From Vulcanimicrobium sp035943995 (GTDB lineage Bacteria > Vulcanimicrobiota > Vulcanimicrobiia > Vulcanimicrobiales > Vulcanimicrobiaceae), in contig DASZBS010000083.1 in the NCBI GenBank assembly GCA_035943995.1, positions 1-64,000 of the forward strand: a stretch of DNA of 64,000 nucleotides, given 5' to 3'. Under the pieces are notes generated by a model that was given only the letters and a program-made list of their open reading frames with translations, was not told the origin of the DNA and did not search any database. Positions within the stretch are counted from its first letter, which is position 1. The number at the start of each line of letters is the position of its first letter. Of this stretch, positions 8,405 to 15,551 are shown piece after piece. The translations under genes were made by a program, and so were the position numbers.

Positions 8405-9682
8405 ATGCGCCGCAGAAAGGCCCCGCACGTCGAATCACTGAGCGGCCGGGCGCCGCGGCCGCAAAAATCGGCCGAGGCGAAGTTCGGCGCGGGGATCGTC
8501 GCCGGTGCGTCGGACAACGATCCGACGACGGTCGCGACACTGGCCGTCATCGGCTCGACGACCACGTACGAGCTGGGCTGGCTGACGCTGCTGGTCATCC
8601 CGATGCTCGCGGTGATCCAGACGATCGCGGCGCAGGTCGGGACCGTCTCGAAGAAAGGGCTCGAGGACTGCGTGCGCAGCGCGTACGGGCGTTTCTGGGC
8701 CGTCGTCGCGCTCGCCGCGCTGCTGATCGTCAATGTCCTCACGCTCGCCGCCGACCTCGAAGGCGGCGGCGCGGCGATGCAGTTGCTCACCAACGTCGAT
8801 TACCGCTGGTGGGTGGCTCCGCTGGGTGCGCTCACCGTCGTCGTGCTGATCGCCGGCAACTACCGCACCATCGAGCGCGTGCTGCGCTACCTCGCGCTGC
8901 TGTTCCTGACGTACGTCGGCGCCGCGTTTCTCGCGCACCCGGATTGGGGCGCGGTGTTCCGCGGCTCGTTCGTCCCGCACTTCGATCTTCGTCCCGACAC
9001 CGTGTCCGGCGCGCTCGCGCTGCTGGGCACGACGCTCACCGCGTACGCGTACGTGTGGGAAACGATCGAGCTGAGCGAGGAGAAGCCGAAGCTGCGCCGG
9101 CTCGGGCTCGTGCAAGTCGACGCCGTGCTGGGCATCGTCGTCGCGGGCTTGACGTTCTGGTTCATCCTCGTCGCGACCGGCGCGACGCTGGGCGTGCACC
9201 ACAAGCAGGTGCAGACCGCGCAAGAAGCCGCGCAAGCGCTCGCGCCGATCGCGGGCAAGTACGCCTCGCTCGTGTTTGCGATCGGCCTATTGGGCTCGGC
9301 GCTCGTCGCGATCCCCGTCATCGCCGGAACGTCGGCGTACGTCGCGGCGGAGATGTTCGGCTGGCGCCACAGCCTCGATGCGAAGTTCGGCCGCGCGCGG
9401 CGCTTCTACCTCACGCTGGGCGGCTGCGTGCTCGCCGCGGTGACGATCGGGATGGCCGGCGTGCCGCCGATCAAGCTGCTGTTCTTCAGCGGGATCGCAG
9501 GCGGCATCGCGACGCCGCTGACGATGGCGCTGATGCTGCTGGTGGGCCGCAACAAGAGCATCATGCGCCACCTGCGGATCCCGGGCTGGCTCGCCGCGGC
9601 CGGCTGGTGCGTAACGCTGGTGGTCACGAGCGCGACGGTGATCTACCTGGCGCAGACGCTCACGGGCCACGGGAGCGGTTAG
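8405..9682 (+). CDS. Nramp-family metal transporter, divergent subgroup
   Basis: A 425-residue integral membrane protein with about eleven hydrophobic segments and the Nramp layout: FGAGIVAGASDNDPTTVAT in the first segment, WLTLLVIPMLAVIQ in the second, and IGLLGSALVAIPVIAGTSAY in the sixth. Canonical Nramps carry DPGN in segment 1 and a Met-containing (M/A)xH motif in segment 6 to hold Mn2+/Fe2+. Here the first is SDNDPTT and the second lacks both Met and His. This resembles the common bacterial Nramp-like group (GASDxDPxx) that may prefer other ions such as Mg2+. Cytoplasmic-membrane location is clear; the substrate is not. The 3' end overlaps the convergent LivK-type gene by four bases. 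Confidence 0.85.
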   Translation: MRRRKAPHVESLSGRAPRPQKSAEAKFGAGIVAGASDNDPTTVATLAVIGSTTTYELGWLTLLVIPMLAVIQTIAAQVGTVSKKGLEDCVRSAYGRFWAVVALAALLIVNVLTLAADLEGGGAAMQLLTNVDYRWWVAPLGALTVVVLIAGNYRTIERVLRYLALLFLTYVGAAFLAHPDWGAVFRGSFVPHFDLRPDTVSGALALLGTTLTAYAYVWETIELSEEKPKLRRLGLVQVDAVLGIVVAGLTFWFILVATGATLGVHHKQVQTAQEAAQALAPIAGKYASLVFAIGLLGSALVAIPVIAGTSAYVAAEMFGWRHSLDAKFGRARRFYLTLGGCVLAAVTIGMAGVPPIKLLFFSGIAGGIATPLTMALMLLVGRNKSIMRHLRIPGWLAAAGWCVTLVVTSATVIYLAQTLTGHGSG

Positions 9683-10962
9683 CGCACGCGAACCGGCGTG
9701 TAACCCTCGCGCGGCGGCACCTTCTGCGCGCCGATGATCGCCGCGGCCTTGCTGCTGTCCACATCGCTGCACGGACCGGCTGCGAACTCGCCGCCGGCGC
9801 GCGACACGATGCGAAAGTACTCGTTGGGATCGCGCCGCTTCGCGCGCGGCAGCATCTCCGCGCAGTACGTCTCCTGCACCGCTTGATGATCGCACGCGCG
9901 AAAGAACGCGGGCTGCGCCTTCGCCGCGTCGTAATGATGGTTCTCGAGCGCGCGCACGAGGGCCGCGGTGTCGGTCGTCCCGCTCGCCTCGATCGCGCCG
10001 ATGACGTTCTCGACCGCCATGTAGCCCAGATACTGGCGCCAGTTCGGCGGAAAGCCTTGCGCGACGGCGGCGAGCCGGCCGTGCAGCGCCGCGGCGCGAC
10101 CGCCCGCCTCGGGTCCCCACACGTAACCCCACAACGAGCCCGCGAGCTCTTCGGACGGAAACCCCGCGGCGAGCTCGTTCTCGCCGGTGACGCCCGCCGC
10201 GAGCATCCGCTTGTGCAACCCGAACTGCACGAACGCCGTCGCCGCGTTCTGCGTGTCGGTCCCGCCGTTGAGGATGAGGAACGCGTCGGCGTCGGACGCG
10301 CGCGCCTTCACCATGTACGGCGAGAAGTCGCTCGTCCCGATCGCGTGCAGGTCCATCCCGGCGACGCGCCCGCCGTGCGCGTCGAGGATCACCTTGAGGC
10401 GGTCGCGCGCATCGGTGCCGAATGCATAGTCGGCGACCAGAAAGTACCAGCGCTTCGCGCGCCGCACGAGCTCCGCGCCGAGCGCCGTCGACAACATCGC
10501 GAGCGAGCACGTCTGCCGAAAGCAAACTTTGTTCGCCTTGCCGCCCGTCATCGCGGTATCGTGCGTGCCGACCGCGACGTACAGCACGCCGGCCGTCTGC
10601 GCGTACGCCGACACGGCGTTGCCGACCGCCGACGACGCACCGCCCAGCAGCGCGTCGACTTTCTGCGTCTCGACCAGGCGCCGCGCCTCGCTCTCGCCGA
10701 CGGCAGGCCGCGTGGTGTCGTCGCCGACGACGAGCTCGTACCGCACGCGACCGCGCCGGTTCGCCTCCTCGACCGCGAGCTTGGCGCCGGACAGCTGCGG
10801 GATCCCGCCAACCGCGAACGGCCCCGACAGCGAGTCGACGTATCCGAGCCGCACCGTCGGCATCACCGTCGCGGCGCGGCTCACGAGGGGAAGCGCGCTC
10901 GCCGCGGCGCCGAGCGCGAGGGAGCCGCCGAGGAACGAACGGCGAGTCGACAAAGGACGCAT
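9679..10962 (-). CDS. Branched-chain amino-acid-type ABC substrate-binding protein
   Basis: A 427-residue protein of the LivK / periplasmic-binding type I family: VRLGYVDSLSGPFA at the mature N-terminus, GAKLAVEEANRRG, DDTTRPAVGESEARRLV and WYFLVADYAFG are all in the usual order. The N-terminus STRRSFLGGSLALGAAASAL is a twin-arginine-type signal, so it is exported folded. No permease or ATPase genes lie next to it, so it either serves a transporter encoded elsewhere or acts as a sensor (AmiC/urea-type FmdD relatives have the same fold). Its ATG is one base away from the divergent start of the GT39-type gene. Confidence 0.85.
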   Translation of the reverse strand: MRPLSTRRSFLGGSLALGAAASALPLVSRAATVMPTVRLGYVDSLSGPFAVGGIPQLSGAKLAVEEANRRGRVRYELVVGDDTTRPAVGESEARRLVETQKVDALLGGASSAVGNAVSAYAQTAGVLYVAVGTHDTAMTGGKANKVCFRQTCSLAMLSTALGAELVRRAKRWYFLVADYAFGTDARDRLKVILDAHGGRVAGMDLHAIGTSDFSPYMVKARASDADAFLILNGGTDTQNAATAFVQFGLHKRMLAAGVTGENELAAGFPSEELAGSLWGYVWGPEAGGRAAALHGRLAAVAQGFPPNWRQYLGYMAVENVIGAIEASGTTDTAALVRALENHHYDAAKAQPAFFRACDHQAVQETYCAEMLPRAKRRDPNEYFRIVSRAGGEFAAGPCSDVDSSKAAAIIGAQKVPPREGYTPVRVR

Positions 10963-10963
10963 C

Positions 10964-12493
10964 GTGCGGTATCCGCTGAGCTCCCGGCCTGAACCTTCGC
11001 ACCGGATCGCGCTCGGTTTTGCCGCGGCGGCGTTCGCGTTGCACCTCGCGTTCGCAAACCGCTACGACGTCTTCCGCGACGAGCTCTACTTCATCGTCTG
11101 CGGCCGCCACCCGGCCTTCGGCTATGTCGACCAGCCGCCGGTAGTACCACTGCTCGCCGCCGCGATGTACGGCCTGGGCCACCAGACGTGGCTGCTGCGC
11201 CTGCCCGTCGTGCTCGCCGCCGCGGCGCTGGTGCTCGTCACGTGCGCGTTCGTGCGCCTCCTGGGCGGCGGCCGCGGCGCAACGGTCCTCGCGGGCGCGG
11301 CAACGGCGTTCGCACCGATGTTCCTGGGCATCACTGCAACGCTCAACACGACGGCGTTCGAACCGCTGTGCTGGACGCTCGCCGCCTACCTGATCGCACG
11401 CCGCATCGTCCTGGACGAGCGCAGCGCGATGCTCTGGTGCGGCGCCGTCATCGGCATCACGCTAGAGATCAAAGACTCGATCCCGTTCTGGCTGATCGCA
11501 TTAGCTGTCGGCATACTCGCAACCGGCGCACGCCGCATCCTCGCAACACGCGAAACGGCACTGGGCGCGCTGATCGCACTCGCACTGGTCCTCCCCAACG
11601 TCATCTGGCAAGCGACGCACGGCTGGACGATCGTCGAGCTGCTGACCAACGGCGCGCACGGAAAAAACGTCGTGCTCGCCCCGCTCGCATTCATCGGCAA
11701 CCAGATCTTCGTGATGAACCCATTGTTCGCCCCGATCTGGATCGCGGGCCTCATCGGCCCCTACACGGTGCGCACGCTGCGCGCGGCTCGCCCATTCGCG
11801 ATCGCGTTCGCCACGATCTACGTCATCATGATCGCCCTCCACGGCAAAGACTACTACCTCGCCGCTGCCTACCCCACCGCATTTGCGATCGGCGCGGTCG
11901 CCCTGGAACACGCGATCGGCAACGTCGCACTGCGCACGACCTGGATCTCCCTCGGCATCCTCCTGTCAGCGATCGCAGCACCGATGGCGCTGCCGATCCT
12001 GAACCCGCCGGCCCTGCTCGCGTACGAACACGCGCTCCACCTCGCGCCGCAAGCGACCGAAAAACTCGGCGAAGGCGTGCCGCTCCCGCAAACCTTCGCC
12101 GACATGCTGGGCTGGCACGACTTCGTCCGCGAAGTCGGCACGGCATGGCAACACATCCCGCCCGACGCACGCGCGCACACGTCGGTCGTCGTCAACAACT
12201 ACGGCGAAGCGGCAGCGCTCGACGTCTACGGCGCCGAGTACGGCCTCCCGCCGGCCCTGAGCGGCCACAACCAATACTACCTCTGGGCACTGCGCGGCCA
12301 ACCGGCAACGGACATCCTACGCGTCCAAAACGACCTCGCAAAATTGCGCCCGTACTGCACGGAGATGCGCCCGCTGGGAACGACGTCGTCGCCGTACGCG
12401 ATGCCGTACGAGAACGGCAAAGGCATCGCATACTGCCGCGGCGTCCACCCGCCGCTCAGAGATCTTTGGCCGCGACTGAAAGACTATGAATGA
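10964..12493 (+). CDS. Glycosyltransferase family 39 (ArnT/PMT-like) membrane protein
   Basis: A 509-residue polytopic membrane protein. The first loop carries YDVFRDELYFIVCGRHP, with the acidic DE pair that is the catalytic/metal site of GT-C enzymes, followed by FGYVDQPPVVPLLA, the HPP-like second motif. About ten transmembrane segments follow, then a soluble C-terminal part (VVVNNYGEAAALD, LSGHNQYYLW) typical of the PMT_2 group. Such enzymes move a sugar from a polyprenyl-phosphate donor to a lipid, glycan or protein outside the membrane. GTG 10964 chosen for AAAGGA six bases upstream; longer open frame upstream is antisense to the binding-protein gene. It overlaps the next gene by eight bases. 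Confidence 0.82.
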   Translation: MRYPLSSRPEPSHRIALGFAAAAFALHLAFANRYDVFRDELYFIVCGRHPAFGYVDQPPVVPLLAAAMYGLGHQTWLLRLPVVLAAAALVLVTCAFVRLLGGGRGATVLAGAATAFAPMFLGITATLNTTAFEPLCWTLAAYLIARRIVLDERSAMLWCGAVIGITLEIKDSIPFWLIALAVGILATGARRILATRETALGALIALALVLPNVIWQATHGWTIVELLTNGAHGKNVVLAPLAFIGNQIFVMNPLFAPIWIAGLIGPYTVRTLRAARPFAIAFATIYVIMIALHGKDYYLAAAYPTAFAIGAVALEHAIGNVALRTTWISLGILLSAIAAPMALPILNPPALLAYEHALHLAPQATEKLGEGVPLPQTFADMLGWHDFVREVGTAWQHIPPDARAHTSVVVNNYGEAAALDVYGAEYGLPPALSGHNQYYLWALRGQPATDILRVQNDLAKLRPYCTEMRPLGTTSSPYAMPYENGKGIAYCRGVHPPLRDLWPRLKDYE

Positions 12494-13382
12494 CACCTCC
12501 ACTCCCGCCGAAAGGACTCACCGCGAAGTGATACCGCAGCCCCGACGGATACTCGCCGCCCTCGCCGCGGCCCTCGCCATGAACGCGCTCGTCGCAGCAC
12601 CGCACCCGACGCGAGCGCTCGCCGCGTCGACCACCGACGCGATCTTCGAAATCGGCGATGGGGGCGTCCTCGAACCGATCGCCGTACGCAAAGACGGCGC
12701 ATTCATCAACCCAGGCTCGAACGACGGCGGACCGTCGCAGAGCCTGGCGACCGCCGCCGCGGCGGCGCTCGCACGCGCCGGAAATCACGTGCACGTCATC
12801 TTCGGCGGCCGCGTGATCGCTACGGTTCCGGCTGTCGTCGATCCGAACCAAACCGAGGCGCACATCACCGTGCCGCCGTCGCTCCATTTGTTGGGCCATG
12901 TTTCTGCGCTCGCATCGACACTCGGCGGCTACGCGACATCCGCACGCCGCGCCCCGACCGCAGCCGAACGCCGCCGCGCCCTCGGCACCGCAGCCGCCAC
13001 GCTCCACACGACGATCGCGCACCTGACGGTCCGCAACCTGACGGCGATCGACCTCGGCCGCGGCACGGCGTTCGTGGGAACGGTAGACCTGCGAGGCACC
13101 GCCACACCACGCACCGACAAACGCCTGTTCTTCGTCGACGAGCAAACAGACCCCGAAACGCTCGTCCAATCCCTCCACAACATCATGACGATCAAGGTAA
13201 CGGAACCCCTACTTGAAGAGCCCGCGGAATATCTGGTCGACGCGCTAGACCTAGGCAACAACACCCCAGCCCTGGTCACGAGCATCATCGGCTACGACGC
13301 AAACACGTTCGCAATCTACACCCGCGCAAAAACGGGCCGAAGCTGGACGAAAATCTACGGCGGCGGCGGCGCAGCAATGTAG
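12486..13382 (+). CDS. Exported protein of unknown function, coupled to the GT39 gene
   Basis: A 298-residue protein I do not recognise. Residues about 20-48 (RRILAALAAALAMNALVA, then RALA before ASTTD) look like a Sec signal with a cleavage site after RALA. The mature part holds FEIGDGGVLEPIAVRKDGAF, VHVIFGGRVIATVP, TIAHLTVRNLTAIDLG and, near the end, FAIYTRAKTGRSWTKIY. There are no cysteines in the mature part and no obvious catalytic motif. The start overlaps the glycosyltransferase end by eight bases, so the two are likely co-translated and may work together on the cell surface; that link is inference. GC and codon use match the neighbours. Confidence 0.65.
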   Translation: MNDTSTPAERTHREVIPQPRRILAALAAALAMNALVAAPHPTRALAASTTDAIFEIGDGGVLEPIAVRKDGAFINPGSNDGGPSQSLATAAAAALARAGNHVHVIFGGRVIATVPAVVDPNQTEAHITVPPSLHLLGHVSALASTLGGYATSARRAPTAAERRRALGTAAATLHTTIAHLTVRNLTAIDLGRGTAFVGTVDLRGTATPRTDKRLFFVDEQTDPETLVQSLHNIMTIKVTEPLLEEPAEYLVDALDLGNNTPALVTSIIGYDANTFAIYTRAKTGRSWTKIYGGGGAAM

Positions 13383-13416
13383 CGAAAAACCCGGCCACAG
13401 ACGAGCGATGCCCGCA

Positions 13417-13560
13417 GGGCGAGCGGCTCCGCATCGGTTCTGACGGCCTTGTGAGCGAGCGGAGCCCCGGAGGGGCGGGAGCGTCGCGAACACAGAGCGA
13501 CCCCCGGACAGGATGTCCGGGGGTCGCGTGCCGTCAGAACCGATGCGGAGCCGCTCGCCC
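13417..13560. repeat. 144-bp palindromic element with perfect 31-bp inverted ends
   Basis: Positions 13417-13447 and 13530-13560 are exact reverse complements over 31 bases. Inside, 13497-13527 form a second perfect hairpin (13-base arms, 5-base loop). The whole element fills the gap between the exported unknown protein and the nusG stop. It may act as a transcription terminator for both convergent genes, or be a small non-autonomous mobile (MITE- or REP/BIME-like) element. No target-site duplication is obvious. Confidence 0.85.
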
Positions 13561-13575
13561 CGCCACAATCGTGCC

Positions 13576-14199
13576 CTAGACTTTCTCGATCTGATAGAAC
13601 TCGAGCTCAACCGGCGTCTCACGCCCAAAGATGGAGATGAGCGCGCGAACTTTCTCTTTCTCCGGCTGAATGTCATCAACGATACCGGTGAAGTCGAAGA
13701 ACGGCCCAGACGTGACCTTGATCCGGTCGCCCTTCGCGAAGTCGATCTTGAGCTTGGGCGTCTCGATCCCCATCTGCTTGAGGATGGTCTTGACTTCTTT
13801 GTCCTGCAGCGGCACGGGCTTCTCACCCGACCCCGGCGACCCGACGAACCCGGTCACGCCCGACGTGTTCCGCACGACGTACCAAGACGCGTCGTCCATG
13901 TCCATCTCGACGAGCACGTAGCCCGGGAAGACTTTCTTGGGCGTGATCTTGCGCTTGCCGTCCTTGAACTCGACTTCGTCTTCCATCGGGACGAGCACGC
14001 GGAAGATCTTGTCCTGCATGTTCATCGAGTGGATGCGGCGCTCGAGGTTGGCCTTGACCTTGTTCTCGTAGCCCGAGTACGTGTGGATCACAAACCACTT
14101 CTTGCGATCGTCCTGCTTCTTGGCAGGCGCTGCGGCCGGCGCGGCCGTCTGCTCGTCGGGCTCGGTGACGGCGGTCGTCACGTCCTGTTCGGTTTCCAT
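13576..14199 (-). CDS. nusG: Transcription termination/antitermination factor NusG
   Basis: A 207-residue NusG. After an acidic Ala/Pro-rich leader (about 1-32) comes the NGN domain (WFVIHTYSGYENKVKANLE, FPGYVLVEMDMD, then FVGSPGSGEKPVPL). The KOW domain follows (GDRIKVTSGPFFDFTGIVDDI), ending PVELEFYQIEKV. NusG binds RNA polymerase and couples it to Rho or the ribosome. The ATG overlaps the secE stop (TGATG). Downstream, where rplK is expected, there is instead the palindromic element and unrelated genes on the other strand. Confidence 0.98.
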   Translation of the reverse strand: METEQDVTTAVTEPDEQTAAPAAAPAKKQDDRKKWFVIHTYSGYENKVKANLERRIHSMNMQDKIFRVLVPMEDEVEFKDGKRKITPKKVFPGYVLVEMDMDDASWYVVRNTSGVTGFVGSPGSGEKPVPLQDKEVKTILKQMGIETPKLKIDFAKGDRIKVTSGPFFDFTGIVDDIQPEKEKVRALISIFGRETPVELEFYQIEKV

Positions 14200-14504
14200 C
14201 AGCGCGCGCTACCGGTGAGCAAGGTGAAGACCAGCTCGAACAGCCGGTCGCAGGCGTACGTGAAAACGCCGACGCCGACGACGAGCGCGATGGTGAGTGC
14301 CGTCGCCGCCATCCACTCTTCGCGCGTGGGCCACGTGACGCGCCGCATCTCGGTGGCGACGCCGCGGACGAAGGCCTGCGTGCGCTGCGCGTTGGCCGCG
14401 CGCTGCGCGGCGGTCACCGGACGGTTCGCCACAGGTCGACTCCCGGAGGGGCGGCTTGCGTCCGGACGCGTCGGCGTACCGGGACGATTGGGATTGGACT
14501 TCAT
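14199..14504 (-). CDS. secE: Preprotein translocase subunit SecE
   Basis: A 101-residue single-span SecE. Residues 1-40 are a Pro/Arg/Ser-rich cytoplasmic leader. Residues about 45-65 hold the conserved amphipathic helix and hinge (FVRGVATEMRRVTWPTREEW), and about 67-92 form the transmembrane helix. SecE clamps SecY in the translocon. It lies between tRNA-Trp and nusG, as in many bacteria, and overlaps nusG by one base. Confidence 0.96.
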   Translation of the reverse strand: MKSNPNRPGTPTRPDASRPSGSRPVANRPVTAAQRAANAQRTQAFVRGVATEMRRVTWPTREEWMAATALTIALVVGVGVFTYACDRLFELVFTLLTGSAR

Positions 14505-14529
14505 AATGCCTTATACCGCAGAAGCTTGG

Positions 14530-14602
14530 CAGGGCGGACAGGACTCGAACCTGCAACCCGCGGTTTTGGAGACCGCTGCGCTACCAATTGCGCCACCGCC
14601 CT
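14530..14602 (-). tRNA. tRNA-Trp (anticodon CCA)
   Basis: A 73-base cloverleaf: acceptor AGGGCGG/CCGCCCT, D-arm GCGC-loop-GCGC, anticodon loop CTCCAAA with anticodon CCA, T-arm with TTCGAGT, discriminator G. CCA is not encoded. It lies between rpmG and secE, the common bacterial rpmG-tRNA-Trp-secE-nusG arrangement. Confidence 0.97.
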
Positions 14603-14622
14603 ATGGGTCGGACGAATCGAGA

Positions 14623-14787
14623 TTATTTGGTCTCTCGATGGGGTTTGTGGCACCGGCAGAAGCGGCAGTACTTGCTCAGTTCGAGCCGGTTCGTGGTCTT
14701 CTGCTTGTTCTTGAACGTGTTGTAGTTGCGGCGCTTGCACTCGGTGCAGGCCATGGTAACCATGACGCGTTGTTCTTTTTTGGCCAT
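14623..14787 (-). CDS. rpmG: 50S ribosomal protein L33
   Basis: A 54-residue L33 with all four zinc cysteines: MACTECKRRNYNT supplies CxxC and YCRFCRCHKPH supplies the second pair. It is the zinc-binding (C+) form. I chose the ATG at 14787 (MAKKEQRVMV), the usual L33 start; the longer open frame is leader sequence. A consensus promoter lies about 75 bases upstream. It heads the rpmG-tRNA-Trp-secE-nusG transcript. Confidence 0.96.
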   Translation of the reverse strand: MAKKEQRVMVTMACTECKRRNYNTFKNKQKTTNRLELSKYCRFCRCHKPHRETK

Positions 14788-14862
14788 CGTCGTTGTTCTC
14801 GAAAGGGAGCCGGGGTGCGGGGAACATGAAGAAAACGGACGCGCGGTCCGTTCCGAGGTGAA

Positions 14863-14891
14863 AGTGTAGCACAGGCCCCGGCCTCTGTAAA
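14863..14891 (-). promoter_or_regulatory. Promoter of rpmG-tRNA-Trp-secE-nusG
   Basis: TTTACA (14891-14886) and TACACT (14868-14863) on the minus strand with a 17-base spacer match the sigma-70 consensus well. The start would be near 14856, giving a leader of about 70 bases that contains a short GGACGCGCGGTCCG hairpin. Confidence 0.75.
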
Positions 14892-14935
14892 CCGAAGGGC
14901 CGGCCATGGACCGGCAGGACGCTCCTCCCAGCTAG

Positions 14936-15127
14936 ATGCCGCTCGAGACGGACGCCCTGTACGCCTGTCCGAGCTGCGGCGAGGAGAACGCCCTGGGCGT
15001 CGACCCGACCGCCGGCCGGCGCCAGACCCTGGTCGAGGACTGCCCGGTCTGCTGCCGCCCGCTGGTGTTCACGATCACGGTCGACCACGAGGGAGACGCA
15101 ACCGTCGAGCAGGTCGAGCGCGAGTAG
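14936..15127 (+). CDS. CPXCG-motif cysteine-rich small protein
   Basis: A 63-residue protein with two zinc-knuckle pairs, ACPSCGEEN near the start and DCPVCCRPL in the middle, then an acidic tail. It matches the length and pattern of the small CPXCG zinc-ribbon family (Pfam Cys_rich_CPXG), whose function is unknown. It is divergent from rpmG, so its promoter must share the same short region. It ends seven bases from the next, convergent gene. Confidence 0.75.
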   Translation: MPLETDALYACPSCGEENALGVDPTAGRRQTLVEDCPVCCRPLVFTITVDHEGDATVEQVERE

Positions 15128-15134
15128 CGGCCCG

Positions 15135-15488
15135 CTAGACGTCCACCAGCGGGGCCATGATGGCGGCCCGGTCGTCGGCGTGGAAGCCGCCGATCGTCGC
15201 GACGCCGAAGTAGGCGGTCAGGTCGTCGCGCTGGAGGATGTCGCCAAGGCCCACCAGCGCGTCTTCGTCCTCGATGCGCCACAGCATCACGATGCTGCGC
15301 TCGATGCCGCGGGTCGTGTGCATCTCGGTGAGCTGCGACCACAGCGGCCCGCTCACGTCGTCGGCGAACGACTCGGCGATCTGCGCGAAGCGGTCCTCGA
15401 GCCAGCGCGTGCGCCCGTCGCGCGCGAGCGCGAGCCACGCGTCCGTCGGCGTGAGCTGCACGATGACGTAGATCGGCGCGGTAGTCAT
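15135..15488 (-). CDS. Hypothetical protein, possible alpha/beta-barrel dimer
   Basis: A 117-residue soluble protein. The pattern IYVIVQLTPTDAWLALARD, a helix (RFAQIAESFADD), then IERSIVMLWRIEDEDALVG and TAYFGVATIGGF suggests a ferredoxin-like dimeric alpha/beta barrel (DUF6616-like). No catalytic residues can be named and the family assignment is weak. It stands alone between two oppositely arranged neighbours, just downstream of the diguanylate cyclase and its hairpins. Confidence 0.55.
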   Translation of the reverse strand: MTTAPIYVIVQLTPTDAWLALARDGRTRWLEDRFAQIAESFADDVSGPLWSQLTEMHTTRGIERSIVMLWRIEDEDALVGLGDILQRDDLTAYFGVATIGGFHADDRAAIMAPLVDV

Positions 15489-15509
15489 AACTCGATTTCC
15501 TTATTCGGA

Positions 15510-15550
15510 CCGGTCCGCAGGACCGGGAGGGCTTCGCCGAAGGCGAAGCC
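15510..15550 (-). terminator. Tandem hairpins after the diguanylate cyclase gene
   Basis: Directly after the stop codon is a 9-pair stem with a GAA loop (15530-15550), followed by a 7-pair stem CCGGTCC/GGACCGG (15510-15526). There is no clear T-run, so this is a probable but not textbook terminator. Confidence 0.5.
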
Positions 15551-15551
15551 A

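Noticed and set aside
8809..10992. A 727-residue open frame covering the Nramp and LivK genes
   Set aside because: Shadow of both genes; no start signal or motif.
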